This document shows, in pieces, positions 29,585-41,050 of a stretch of 64,000 nt of DNA. Below the pieces are notes generated by a model that was given only the letters and a program-made list of their open reading frames with translations, was not told the DNA's origin and did no database searches. The translations under genes were made by a program, and so were the position numbers. Source of the stretch: Symsagittifera roscoffensis (taxonomy: Eukaryota; Xenacoelomorpha; Acoela; Convolutidae); assembly GCF_963678635.1 (NCBI RefSeq), contig NC_087062.1, positions 99,565,705 to 99,629,704 of the forward strand. Direction: 5' to 3'. Position 1 is the first letter of the stretch. Each line of letters starts with the position of its first letter.

Positions 29585-31073
29585 ATTTTTAGCCTTCATC
29601 CGACGATCACCTACAAAAACCACAAAAAACAAATAAAGATCGCAAATTTCATCAAACAGACTTCAACAATTCTATTAATCTCTTACACTTATAAATTTAT
29701 AAATTTAATACCCATGCAGTAAATTCATTTCTAAAATTTCCCCCACAAGCAGTAAATCTAATTATAATGAAAATTTGTAACTTAAAATTCCCCCATAACT
29801 AGCAGTAAATTTCCAAATTCTATGCAGTAAATTAATAAAATGCAATTGCAGTACTAACCTTTTAATATTTTCATTCACTCGCATAAGAATTCTATCCACA
29901 CTCGCACAGCTCGCCCACGAAGAATTGTTTAAAATAATGAATTTCAGTTTCAAGCTTTCACACTCGATAACTCTAACACTCTAACACGTTTCAAACTTTC
30001 CTTTAACCCGGTTGGAAAGGAATTATATACTAAACAAAACTAACCAATGCAGCTTACTAAACACCACAACACATAGCATAACAGCATGACTAAGAAAAGG
30101 AAACCAACGGTACCCAAACCGAATTAACCCAGTTTAAAACTGGATAATTTATTCTTTTGAAGACTATTATAAAGTCTAAGAAAGAAATAATAAAACACAA
30201 AAAAGTCGAAAGACAAACCCATACCACGAACAATTTGCTTTTTGAAAAAAGGACATAACCAACAAGACATAAGAAAAACCACAACAAACCCAACATAAAA
30301 CGTTGACACATAACAGGACCCCTCACAAAAACCGCATGAAATCATACTCCCACTCCTGGCCTAACCCACCAGGAAGGACGTCCTGAGCATGCTCTATAGC
30401 CGGCCTAACCCACCGCGCTACATCCACGCTTTGTGACCACACCTCTATTTTTAATAAGAGCTACTCAAGTGTGAGTAACTCTTCAAAATAACCGAACTAA
30501 AACAAAAAGCTTTTGTGAAAACAACTAACTAAAATCATAATTAAAAAATATTAAACTAATAAATGTTTTATAAAATGTAAATTACATTATGCAATACATA
30601 GATCAGAATACAACACCAAGGACGAACATCTAAAGACAAAACGACCCCACTACACTCGAGAGAGAATGACCAACCACAATCGATATGCCACTCACAATCA
30701 CAACTCAAAGGATTTAGAGTACGACTTGACTTCGCAGAAAAGGACTTCATTGAACTAGACCAATGACCACCTCGATGTTCAAGTATACGTACAGATCCGA
30801 GTAACCAGGCATCCCCTCCACGCACAATCTCCACGCAGAACAGAAAAACCTGACATAGCAAACCATTCTGAAATCAGATTTGAGTTTGTTGCAAAGACTT
30901 AGTCGTTGTCACTAGAAGACACAACGTCTTATGTCTCTAACTCCAGCTTCCTGGAACTTCTTTAATAAAAAGGAAACAGAAGAAATAAGATGTTCGCCAA
31001 ACACCAACGTCCATCATCCATCCTTCGAATTGCAGAAGAACTATTCTAAAAAACTCTGTAAAACCCGGATGGG
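29585..31073 (+). other. 3' non-coding region of the LTR element
   Basis: No sustained sense frame is present. It includes four GCAGTAAAT repeats (29716-29832), T-poor A/C-rich sequence, and a purine run (aaaaaggaaacagaagaaat) at about 30968. The bases right before the 3' LTR (acccggatggg) make a poor polypurine tract. Confidence 0.5.
29716..29832 (+). repeat. four GCAGTAAAT direct repeats
   Basis: Exact 9-mers at 29716-29724, 29749-29757, 29812-29820 and 29824-29832, with a partial gcagta at 29847. Two are preceded by a ccccca or ccccata string. They are candidates for an RNA- or DNA-binding array in the 3' UTR. Confidence 0.65.
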
Positions 31074-31483
31074 TGGAACCTGATCTAAACTACATTTTAT
31101 GATTGGATAAATTAGATATTTTACCAATGTAAAGTATTTAATATTAACCAATCATGATCCATCTAACTAACAACCCACTTATTTGTAAGTGCTGAAATTA
31201 CTTGTAATTTCAGCACCAGAGAGATTTGAATTTAACTTAGAAATTAGTTGGACTCTCCCGAGCACTTCAGCAACCGCAATAAACCAGTATACCCTAGATC
31301 TATTGAGCCTAGCAGAGACTAGTTAAACAACCTGAGACTAGATAGTATAAGAGTAAGATTAGGATCGGTATTAGACTAAGAAGTTGCACGAATCTATCCG
31401 GCCGAAAATAAGATAGCGTGACGAGCAGACGGTGTACCCTATCCGAAATTACTCTATGAGTTAACCACATCGGTCCTAACTCA
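31074..31483 (+). repeat. 3' LTR (410 bp)
   Basis: It appears identical to 12614-13023. AATAAA lies at 31278-31283 and the perfect stem-loop at 31189-31216. It is followed by the CTGT duplication at 31484-31487. Confidence 0.95.
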
Positions 31484-31487
31484 CTGT
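31484..31487. repeat. target-site duplication, right copy (CTGT)
   Basis: Matches 12610-12613. Confidence 0.8.
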
Positions 31488-32199
31488 GTCTTTAACCACT
31501 TGCCGTCATTCTTAGAACAGGTTCGTCTCCTCTTTAGTCTGCTATGTTCACTTGTACCGAATAGGTATGGGAAAGCGCTTTGCCTCGGGCGAAACCCACA
31601 TACCATGTACTACACTCCGCGTCATAATTTTCGTACCATCTTAATACATGGTAAACACTTGTTTAAAGACAAAAATTGGCCAAATTTTTTCGTACTCTTA
31701 GGTTTTTGTTGAAAAATGTCACGAACTGCGCGCAAATGGTTCTGTTTACATGCACTCACGCGAGATCAGTTTGTTCAGTTTTTGCTCAGTTTTAGTTCAG
31801 TTTGTTCAGTTTTGCTCACTTTTGCGTTGAATTGATGAAATTGCATGTATTAAGATGGTACGAAAAAAAGTGAGGCACAGCGTATCATTTTAGAAGATGC
31901 AATTCAGACAGCATTCGCTGTTTCGAAGCAAAAACCTGGGAAACAAGAAAAATCCAATTGTACTTCTTTGAAAAAACACAAACACGTGCCCCAGAGAAAC
32001 TCTTTCTTAAAACTGATCTGCGGTGAAACATCATTTTTGGAGAAACATCAGAAACGATCATAGTTGTTTGCCATGATTCTTCGGTTGGTGAACTCTGAGG
32101 AACATATTCAAAGTTCGGAACATCTATTTAGGATAGACGTTTGAAAATACAACTTTTTTGTAAAAAGTGAGTTTTCTCTCAGTTCAATTTGGTGTTTTT
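31488..32199. other. non-coding DNA
   Basis: The 70-codon open frame at 31500-31712 begins TTG and has no domain. Short tttgttcagtttt repeats lie near 31768-31812. Nothing else is supported. Confidence 0.35.
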
Positions 32200-32345
32200 A
32201 TTGTTCCGATTTTGTGCAATTTTTGTGCTCGGGTGGTTTTTTCTCCAGACAAATTTCGACTATTTTATTGGCAATATTTGACGAAATATTTTTATATGAT
32301 TCGAACGATATTGTTGTCCTGTAGTCAAATTTAAAAAGTTATTTC
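32200..32345 (+). repeat. partial copy of the Helitron-like repeat
   Basis: gtgctcggg-tggtttttt, then cagacaaatttcgac, and the attcgaa-g-tattgt-gtcct block match the same order at 47481-47580. It is interrupted by the tandem repeat that follows. Confidence 0.5.
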
Positions 32346-32364
32346 ACTTGTGAGTTAGAGTAAA

Positions 32365-32440
32365 GTTTAAAGATGGCCTCGGACCAGTTTAAAGATGGCC
32401 TTGGATCGCCGCGGGTTTAAAGATGGCCTCGGACCAGTTT
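32365..32440 (+). repeat. three short tandem repeats (gtttaaagatggcct type)
   Basis: gtttaaagatggcct/ctt units start at 32365, 32387 and 32415, the first and third sharing 22 identical bases. The family copy at 47600-47660 has a related aaagttatggcggtttaaa segment, so the array may have expanded from the dispersed repeat. Confidence 0.7.
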
Positions 32441-33300
32441 GGGAAAATTAATGCGCTATAGAATTTATGCTGAAAATATTCTTTAATCATTCGTTTATTA
32501 CAAAAAAAAACTGCTTTCATCATTAGTCGAGATTCGAATTTCCATTTGAAAAATAAGCAGTGCACTTTCAGGAAGCAAATTAGTAAATTAGTAGGTACTA
32601 GTTTTCTTGTTCGGTCCCTTAAAATTGCAGTGGTCCTTAATAAAAACAAAAGTGCATTATGTGGTTAATTTTAACAGTAAGCACTTAGTTTGTCTATGTT
32701 GCTGAAGAAAAACTGCCAGGTAGTACAGCGGGTACGAATCAGATTGCCAAAAATCTAAACTAGTTTTGTCACGAGACTATACAAAAAAACTAGTAGCGAT
32801 TAGTAGGGTAGTAGATAGATGTGTTTTTTTTGTATTTTTGATAAAAGGAGTAGTTTCGTGAAAAATTTAGTCAAGTAGCGCATAGATGCGTATTTGAAAT
32901 ATCTGAGAAATGGAATTGCCACATTCATTTCATGTTCATTTAAAGATTTTTGAGAACTACCGATAAATTCTGCTTAATGATTTAAATTCTGCTATATTTG
33001 ATGTTCTATAAAGTCTTCTGCTCAATAAACCGAATTCTGCCAACTCTGCTGCTAGCAGTATCCTGGCTATTAACGCGTGGATCCATTTTAGAATTCGTTC
33101 CAAATCGAATTGAGGCATGAAATTTGGTATAGTTGAAACTTTGCTATATGCAAAAATTATCACTTTTTAGAGTGCTGATTTAAATTAACCGGAAAAATCT
33201 ATCAACATTTGAAATTATAAACGCGTTTTCTCAAATTGGGTTAAAATTAGACACAAAGTGACACAAAAAATGGTAAATTTTACCACAAAAAGGGTCATTT
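32441..33300. other. non-coding DNA
   Basis: No supported gene. A ttaacgcgtggatcc...cgttccaaat string near 33071-33107 is another trace of the Helitron-like family. Confidence 0.35.
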
Positions 33301-33653
33301 TGGCATTTTTTATTAATCAAGAATCACATTGAAACTACTTTGTTAATTGATAAGAAAATTATAGCAGAAGAAGCCTCTAACACGCCCAACAAATTTTTAC
33401 AATGGCTCAATCTCAAAAATTTGCGCAAATTGTTTAAACTTTGCTTCTAAGCAAAAATTTTGGGTGTTATACAGTAAAAATAACATTTTGTGACTATGAA
33501 GCAAAAATACTTAAATATTTTCTCTTATAAAGGTTTTTGGAGATTTAATCTTCCTAGAAACTTGTTGAGTTGTGTAAGAGACTTCTTTTGATATAATTTT
33601 CTCATGAATTAACAAAGTAGTTTCAGTGTAATTTTTGATAAATAAAAAAGCCA
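33301..33653. repeat. foldback: inverted repeat with ~95-bp arms
   Basis: The left arm (33301-33395) and the reverse complement of the right arm (about 33558-33653) share ordered blocks: gaaactactttgttaatt, gaaaattata, and aagaag-ctct-acac. The ~160-bp loop holds a 14-bp perfect palindrome at 33418-33431. It has no coding capacity. Confidence 0.65.
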
Positions 33654-33799
33654 AGTTTGGATTTCCAAATTTTGTTCGTTTTGATCGGATCCAGCATTAA
33701 AGAAAAATGAAAAGAAATTGATTATAATGAATTTTCGCGGTCTAAAATATTGTCAATTTAACCGATTTCCATGTTGAGCTCAGAAAACAAAATTGAAAT

Positions 33800-33821
33800 A
33801 AAATGGATTTAAATCCATTTT
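33800..33821. repeat. 22-bp perfect palindrome
   Basis: AAAATGGATTTAAATCCATTTT reads the same on both strands. Significance is unknown. Confidence 0.8.
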
Positions 33822-34017
33822 CACTGCAAAAACATAATGTGTACAAAATGTATAAATTTGATAGCAATTCGGTAGACGACTTTAAAAAAAACCAAAAAAT
33901 ATTTGAAGTTTATTCATTTTTTCCCAAAGTTCATCATTTCTCTCAATGTGAACATTAGTCCAAATATCTTAAAATGTAGTCGGAATATTCAGGGCTTTGC
34001 CCTGATACGCGCAGTCT
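33822..34017 (+). repeat. Helitron-like repeat, right end copy
   Basis: gtagtcggaatattcagggctttgccctgatacgcgcagtcttgtta at its right end matches the right end of the complete copy (47932-47976) almost base for base, including the hairpin. The left limit is uncertain. Confidence 0.55.
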
Positions 34018-36794
34018 TGTTAGGTATAGAGCCGCGAACAACTTGAATATTACATCTGTTGACTTTGATGTGAGTATTCCAGTGATGTGAGTTTTATTGT
34101 TGGTGTATACAATGTTATCATCTGATACTCTTAGTAGGTCCGTTGCGGTGCAAATTAGTGTGACTAATGAGACTTTTAATGTTCTAACCTGGTTTGAGGG
34201 ATTGAATTAAAGTTGATCAACCGTACAATCTCCATTCTTAATGATCTACCGTAGAGTGTCCTATCCAAGCACGTATCAGTTTCATAAACTAATTCCGCAT
34301 AAAATATCCATTTCAAACAAGTGCTGAAAATACTGCTGGAGAATTTTTTTAGTAAATAGCTTATTTATCCGGTCAATAGAGTAAAACATTAATCATAATT
34401 TGGTATCAACTGATTTTTTGACTAATTAGATCAATTTATTTTCCGTCGAAGTCAATTTCTGAAAAACGGTATTTCGTCCCTCCGAAATTGATTTTTGGAG
34501 AAATTGTATGATTGATCGAAAGAAACTTTTAAGTTTTTAGACGTACTATGTTTGCGGAATAATACAAGGAGTGGACATACAGTGAATTGCTTTTTTCCAA
34601 CTCTGAGACAAAAGTCTTTGAAAGTCTAACTAATTCAAAAAAATTTTTAGAGTACCTTAAGTTACTTTTACTTTGGGTGCGTTTATTTGGGATCAAGTGT
34701 CCATGAATTGTGAATCAATCTACTAGGTTCAGGAATAACTAGAGTACGCTTAATTCTTCAGAAACTATTGTATGATTTCCTAATTCTGAGCTGTTTTTAG
34801 CCTCGAGTGTTTAGCTTAACTGAGATTCGTTAGTGAAGTAATCCTAGGTCAAACTTTGATGAGTCAAATTGGTTAGTCCTGGATCATATTTGATCGTGTG
34901 AGTATTAATTGAAGCCAATGGGTACATTAAAAAAACTTAAGTGCCAGTACCTAGTAAATGTTCTAATTCAGATCTGATACTCTTTTTCAGATCAATTTTT
35001 CAGATCTGAAGTTTTGCTTTTCGTGGTTATTTCATAACTGAGAAAATCAGTTTCAGATCTAAATTTCAGATCAGACATTTTAATTTCCCTGTTTATTTGT
35101 TATCTGAAGAATTAAATGATTCTAAGATACATTTTTTGCTATTTTAGACTCTTCTGTGCTTTATAGTGTGTGCTAGCAGGTACTGAGCAAAATCCCAAAT
35201 AGGAGACTGTTGAAATATGTTTCCCAAAACGTGAGATAACATCGCAAATGCATGTGGCGTATGAAAATTAAATTTTTTTTTAGGTTTTCGAACAATTTGA
35301 AAGAAATTTAAAAAATGAACAGAAAATTCAGTTGAAAAAAAAAACTGTTTGTTAAACTATTCTCGAAAGTTTTTTTCCACCACTTACTAATCTAAATAAC
35401 TGTGTATTGCAAAAACAGCAAAAAAAAACTAAAATCAATTATTTGTTCGAACTTAATATATTATAATTTAACAAAAAAGTTTCTCACATCGAATTTCAGA
35501 TCCGAAACTTTTTTTTCAGAGTTAATTTAGATCTGAAAATTTCTAATTTAGATCCAATTTTCAAATCTGGAATTTTTGCACAATAAATCTACAAAAAAAA
35601 CAATATCAAATCTGACATTCAAATTATGTAAAATTGAAGAACTTGAGATCTTCTACAGAAAATCCACCAGGTATGGTGATGAATAAAAAATTGAGTGATA
35701 CCTCAAAAATTTAAATTAAATAATTCAAGAAAAGCCTTGATGAAAATTAAAACAACCTAAAATAAAATATTAAATTAAGATAACTCGAAAAAACATTTTA
35801 AGATTAAAATTCAGTTTCAAAGTAAAAAAATTTATCAACAATTGATGCTACAACCTGAAAGGATAGCCAGTTGCTGAGGAAGTAGCACAGAATTTTCCGA
35901 TTACATTATTTGAGAAAAATTTTTAAATAAATTTTTTCTCAAATTGATATCATTTTCTTTGATGAGTGGAAAAAATCTACGATCGCGTACATCATTAGTG
36001 AATCGACGACAGGGGTTTTCAAAAAATGAATCAGAATAAAAACAAACCAAAAACAGGTGACTGAATTATTTAAATTGTTGCCTCTCACTTTGATTGTTTT
36101 GCAGTGGAAGACATGTTTTGGCTTGTATTGGCTTGAAAGGATTGTTTAACTTTGGTTTTGGTGGCTTTTACTTTGAAGAGAAATCAATTAAATTATTTTT
36201 TGTCATATTTTTCCAAAAAGTTTAAATCTTGAAATAACAGTTGTTTTCAGGAAGTTGTTACCTCGCTCGTGAAGGTGATTGTGTTTAGAAGAATAACTGC
36301 ATATTTCAATTTCGTTTTTTTTATGACTTCAGGGAAAGAGCTTTTTCGTTTAATAACAATATTTCACACAGAAGCGAAAAAGAGCCTGGTGGTGCGACTT
36401 GTGATACAATTCAAGTTTAGCATCAAAAACTAACTGTTATCAAAAAAAAATGAGACGAAAGCCGCTAAATCGAATTTTGTTAGTAGTTTGTTTGTTTTCT
36501 GAAAAAGTAGGAAAAATTATTTCGTACCCTCGCAATAGACCCAAACGCAAAACCTTTCCGTCAGCAAATGACTGAGTATATGGTCATTGAGCCCCAATTT
36601 TGCGGAAACCAAAAGTTTTACAGCCAATTATAAAAAACTCAAAAACGGAAATTACATCAAATTGGAGTACTTGTAAAATGATGCCTGCTGCTTGACGAAA
36701 GTGCAGGTTTGAGAGTGACTCTGTTAGACAAGTTGCTACATCTATGAAAAAATCTATGTTTCAATATTGCATGTAAATGAATATTGTAGCAATT
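34018..36794. other. non-coding AT-rich DNA with a cluster of CAGATCTGA motifs
   Basis: No gene is supported. Between about 34970 and 35590 the palindromic string CAGATCTGA or close variants occurs at least six times, around 34972, 35001, 35052, 35068, 35495 and 35530. Confidence 0.4.
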
Positions 36795-37047
36795 CAGGGG
36801 CGCAGAAAATTCCAAAAAGAGCCCAAATTTTCCAAAAAGAGCCCAAAAATGGCTTTTTTACCTGTTTTTTTTTCAAAAATTTGCCTGCGGCGCAGCAAAT
36901 TTCGCCAAAACAAGCGATTTTATACTGCTTTAGGAGAGCTCGGAAAATCGATTTGGTCGACCTAAAAAAAAAAATAAAGTTCGTCAAAATTTTTGAAAAT
37001 TTTTTTAAAATCCTCCCCCTCTCGAGAAAATCCTAGATCCGCCCCTG
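36795..37047. mobile_element. hAT-type MITE (253 bp) with perfect 8-bp target duplication
   Basis: It starts CAGGGGCG and ends CGCCCCTG, flanked by TAGCAATT at 36787-36794 and 37048-37055. CAGGGGCGG-type termini and 8-bp duplications are the signature of hAT transposons. It has no transposase; the open frames in it are repeat-derived. Confidence 0.9.
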
Positions 37048-37339
37048 TAGCAATTTTATAGAAAATACATACGATACAGTGGTATGTTATACTCATTTTC
37101 GGATATCATTTCTTGCATAATTTACCGACTTTTCTAATAAATTTACTGATGCATAAAGCTGATGCAGAAACCCGTCAAAGTTGTTTGAACATCTATAGTT
37201 TGGCATCTGGCATCAATTTTATCTACAGTTAAACAGGCAAGCAAAAAAGAGGTGAATGAAAACTACTTCATGGTCGAAAGTTAAGCACAATAGATTTGAA
37301 GTATTGCTTTCAGTTTGTAACCAGTTTTGCACGAGTGCG

Positions 37340-37686
37340 ATGGCAAGCTCAGTTTTGACCGAAATACGCCAGGAGATACGGTGCTTGTCTGACGCACGCT
37401 CTACGGTCGACCAGAAAACTTCAATATCTGCAATTCTGGTCCGACTTGAATTGTTCATTTCGGAAAATCCTTACTTCTACGAAAACGAAGCCAACACTAC
37501 AGACGTGTTGAAATTACTGGAGGACGAATTGAAAGGGAACTGCAATCTGAAGACAATTTTGCGGACTGCAGTCGAGTTTGAACACGTGGAGAGTTTGCTC
37601 AAAAGTGAGAGTGTGAAGGTCAATGTGTTCACGCTTTCTATCCTGGCCACAACATGCTCATATGACCAGCAGGACTGGCAAGTAGT
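37340..37686 (+). CDS. exon of an unidentified, possibly armadillo-like host gene
   Basis: The frame is open from ATG 37256, but ATG 37340 has the better context (gcgATGg). It encodes about 116 residues, Leu- and Glu-rich and helical in pattern, and ends at a consensus donor GTAAGT at 37687 with two bases of a codon left over. The exon at 45189 begins with the one base needed to complete that codon, and its frame continues with similar helical sequence. I do not recognise the gene. The Leu periodicity suggests an armadillo/HEAT-type fold, which is an inference. Confidence 0.6.
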
Positions 37687-37824
37687 GTAAGTTAACCTAT
37701 TTAGCTTCTATAACTGCAATTTTATTCTCAAGTCAGATATTTACAACTGAAACTGAAAATTGCAGGCAACTGTGCGTTTATAACATAGTTCGGCTTAGGA
37801 GAGTGCCAAGAAAGCAACAACCCA

Positions 37825-38200
37825 AGTGCGGATTTAGGATTTTCTCGATAGGGGGGTTGCATGTTTTTGAAAATATTCGTCAACTTTTTTTAGGTCGACC
37901 AAATTGATTTTTTGAGCTCTCCCAAATGACCTAAAATGACCCTATTTTGGTCAAAATTTCTGCGCAGCAGACAAATTTATGAAAAAAAGCCAAAAAGATT
38001 GCTTTTTGCGTTTATTTTCAGCGCGAGCTCCTCCTAAAAATAAGTATATAATGGTGCCAAAAGCGCCTTTTGAAAAATTATGATTGGTTAATCAAAAATG
38101 GAAGTCTTAAATTAGTACCAAAGGGGTATGAGGGGTGAAATCTAACCCCTAAAAGGGTTTGAATCTTTGAGGGGTCGTTGCATCAGCCTGTCGGGTGGCA
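37825..38200. repeat. diverged relative of the hAT-type MITEs
   Basis: gcggatttaggattttctcgata at its left end matches in reverse the right end of the MITE at 44254-44670. Later aggtcgacc, gagctctcc and the ggggt-aaatctaacccct blocks also match. The right terminus and target duplication are not clear. Confidence 0.5.
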
Positions 38201-38299
38201 TATTTCTATGAGCAAACACATTCAGGGAGTGTTAACTTAGTTTTAAGAAGCATTTTTCTGCCAATCTGATCTTATTTTGAATCAATTATTAAAAATAAG

Positions 38300-38580
38300 C
38301 TTCGTTAAACCAATTTGGAACGATTTCTAAGACAGATTAAATTTCCGCAGACGCGTTAATAGCGCAAAATATAGCGTGCGTTAATTGTCCCAAATTATAT
38401 CTTCAAACCCGATAACTTCACGAAATATAATCACAGGTAAAATGTTTTTTTTTCTCAAATTTAAGGTCAGGACAACAATACATTTTGATTGATAAAAAAA
38501 TTACGCCAATATTGGCTAGTCACAAAGTCGAAGTTTGTCTGAAGAAAAAAAAACCCACCCCGAGCACAAATATTCCGTTA
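38300..38580 (-). repeat. partial copy of the Helitron-like repeat
   Basis: In reverse orientation it matches 47480-47760: aacgatttctaagac-gattaaat, acgcgttaatagcgc, ttaattgtcccaaatt, atcacaggtaaaat, and the terminal acccaccccgagcacaaatat string. Confidence 0.65.
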
Positions 38581-38848
38581 GATTCTGCTCAATTCATACA
38601 GTAAAAACAAAAGAGAATCGGTTTTAAATTCACGAAATATGGTCGAAATTTTGTGACTACATTAAACGTATCAAGCCAAAATAGTGGGGTTGATCATGCG
38701 CTGATTTATGATTTTTTCTGTAAACCAAAGTTATTTCACACGGTTGAACTAACAGAAACTCAATTGCAAACAATTTTGAACCGATTAAAATATTAGCATT
38801 TTATGTTCTGTCAGGTTCGGCTCAAATAGGATTCTCAAATGAAATGAC

Positions 38849-38920
38849 TTAGGTGAGAATCGAACCCACGCCGAACTCCTCGGAACGCACTATGTATACG
38901 CTGGGCTATACAGCTGGTAT
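38849..38920 (-). repeat. tRNA-derived sequence (SINE head or tRNA pseudogene)
   Basis: On the minus strand it has an A-box-like TAGCCCAGCGTAT and a B-box GGGTTCGATTCTC about 40 bases apart, the internal RNA polymerase III promoter layout of tRNAs. The cloverleaf does not close cleanly and no CCA or anticodon was assigned. Confidence 0.45.
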
Positions 38921-38978
38921 TGCCAAGCGACTATACTAGCTTTATACTATACTAGCTTTCATACTTTCAATTTTAATG

Positions 38979-39326
38979 CTATGTAGCATTAAGATCCTCC
39001 ACCCCCGAAGGAGCGAGAACTGGAACGAGCTTAACGAGCGGCCGAGTGTAGTTTCCGGAAACGGTCCCTAGGTTTGCGGAGCGTGCGGTGTTGTCTTTGC
39101 CGTGGTTTAGCGACATTATGCGTGCTAGTGGGCAGTGGCCCCTAGGGCTAGTGGTTTCAACTAACCACACCAAATCTCCCGTTTTCAAAGAAATTTTAGG
39201 AGGAGCATGCCACTTAACTCTTCTATTGAGTGTCGGGACGTACTCACTTAACCATCGCTGCCAAATTGCGTTTGCGTACAACTGCGCACGGGCATAGCGT
39301 TTAGATTGAGAATAGTTCTCACTCAA
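38979..39326 (-). pseudogene. BEL/Pao integrase C-terminal (DUF5641-like) domain
   Basis: About 115 codons, including W-x-x-W-x-x-E-Y, then G-D-L-V-W-L, and a final R-P-L-V-K-L-V-P block, the standard end of BEL/Pao polyproteins. It is separated from the integrase core by a frame break near 39330-39437. Confidence 0.85.
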
Positions 39327-39436
39327 CCTTAGAGACGGAAACGTTCTGACCTAAAAGGAAATGATTCGGAGTCAAATCCTCAAGACTATCTGGGTCGTCA
39401 GTAACGGGAGTGAGCGGATGGGCGTTTAGTGAACCT

Positions 39437-40069
39437 TCAACTAGGAACGTGATTTCCTGACCTTAAGATTGCATAAAACACGCGCTTACAACTGCGTACT
39501 TTTCGCTCCCATGCTCCACCTTGTTGTGGTGCATTTGGCGGATTATAATTCACCTTAATGCTTTTGTGTACGAGCGACAGTGGAGCTTCAGCGTTACAAT
39601 TTTTGATGCACAGAAGAAGCTCTTTTTCGGCTCCTAGAAAGTTAGTTCCGTTGTCCGACCATGATATTGAGGGTGTTCCTCGCCTAGAAGTAAAGCACTC
39701 GATAGCCATCACACATGAACTTGTGTCTATGGATGGAACCAACTCAATGTGAATTGCGCGAGTCGTTAAGCAAGTAGATAGAAAACCCTAGCGTTTCTCG
39801 GAACATAGACGAATGGTTACATCAAACGGTCCAAAATAATCGACGCCGCAGTTCGAGAACGGTGGCTGGCGGTAACCTAGACGCTCTACGGGAAGGTCAG
39901 ACATCATTGGAGTAACGGTTTTTGCTTTTCGCTTTTTACAGCATACACAATGTGTTTCAATAGCTTTTAGTGCAGATCTCAAGCGTAGTACAACAAATTG
40001 CTGATGGATGACAGAATGAAGGTGATAAAAACGGAGAAGCAATCGGATTAGGCGATGGGGGCTATCCAA
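39437..40069 (-). pseudogene. BEL/Pao integrase core and zinc-finger part
   Basis: The upstream part has the C-V-x-C zinc-binding pair, then G-V-D-Y-F-G-P, the first catalytic Asp. A break near 39742-39788 is followed by S-D-N-G-T-N-F (second Asp) and G-G-A-W-E-R (the conserved Glu region). All three catalytic residues are visible but are split across two frames. Confidence 0.85.
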
Positions 40070-41050
40070 TATTTTTTGGATGGCGAGTTTCGAATGCGGT
40101 TGCGGAGAGACGTTGGATACGGTAGATCAAATTAAACCGTTCGGTCCGTAAAAAGGCGAATACGATGGTACACGGCTCGATGTTTTCACATATTTTCCAG
40201 CTGCTAATTGTTTACTTTCAGCTGGGAATGACTCTATCTGCGAAAGTTGCAAAAGTTTTTCTTCCTTCTGCAATGACAAATTCTGTTGGATCAATTATGG
40301 CCTTATCTGGCGATCTCAAATGTCTATGCTTAGGTGAGAGTCTCAACATATATGCGACCAGCCGCTTTATCCTGGAGAACGAGCTATACTCTTCCCAAGA
40401 GAAGGCAAAGTCAGTCAAAACTGCAGTGCACGGAAAAGTGGAAGAGACCTCTAAACCCTCATTCAGATCGTAGACCGGACCATCCAGTCGAATTTTCTCA
40501 GTAACTTCCCTATTTGGATTGAAAGGCCCATCAGAGAGTTTCAAAAAGGAAGGGCCGTTTACCCAACTGCTTTGCTTGAGGGAATCAGCAGCATTGGTCA
40601 ATTGATGTTGACTCCAGAATCTCGGCTACTCGATTGGCTACAAACATGGGCTGTTTACTTGTTGAGTTCAACCACTGAAGGACTGTTGTGCTGTCAGTCC
40701 ACATGAACACTTTGGAAATACTCAGTGACAGAGCTTTCGCGATATCATCCTTCAGGCGACTAGCAAGAAGCGCAGCTTGAAGTTCCAACTCCGGGATTGA
40801 AAGCATCTTCATCGGGGTTACTCTAGCTTTACCGAAGTCAAACGCTTGTTGACATTTGGAATAGGCGTTTTTCTGAGCTCGAAGGAATGCTACAGAACAG
40901 CTCAACCTCATCTACTGAGAAGCCAAAATAGCAACGAGGTATTTTGAGCTGCCCTAAAACTGGCAAGCCGGAGTACCATTAAGTGAATCTGCGGCACAAC
41001 TCATTTGGCAGTGGGTCGTCCCACTGTTGGCCACTAAACCTCCAGATATC
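39921..41050 (-). repeat. 1130-bp tandem unit 1 of the BEL/Pao remnant
   Basis: It runs from tttgcttttcgctttttac to ccagatatc. It covers the integrase zinc finger and the RNase H region. It continues on the left into intact integrase sequence. Confidence 0.95.

Larger units (their letters stand above)
12614..31483 (+). mobile_element. giant (18.87 kb) Ty3-type LTR retrotransposon with envelope-like gene
   Basis: Two 410-bp LTRs starting TG and ending CA bracket the element, and a 4-bp CTGT duplication flanks it. The order inside is leader, small ORFs, Gag, zinc knuckle and protease, RT, RNase H, integrase with GPY/F, then hydrophobic ORFs, a Gln/Pro-rich ORF, an envelope-like glycoprotein, and an orphan 601-codon ORF. 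RT before RNase H before integrase, together with the GPY/F module, places it in the Ty3 group. Typical Ty3 elements are about 5-9 kb, so this is unusually long. The LTRs look identical by eye, implying recent insertion. Coding DNA is A/C-rich on the sense strand, unlike the neighbouring DNA. Confidence 0.95.

Noticed and set aside
36754-37036. Overlapping 60-90 codon frames
   Set aside because: They lie within the hAT MITE and reappear in its relative at 44466-44735; they are repeat-derived, not genes.
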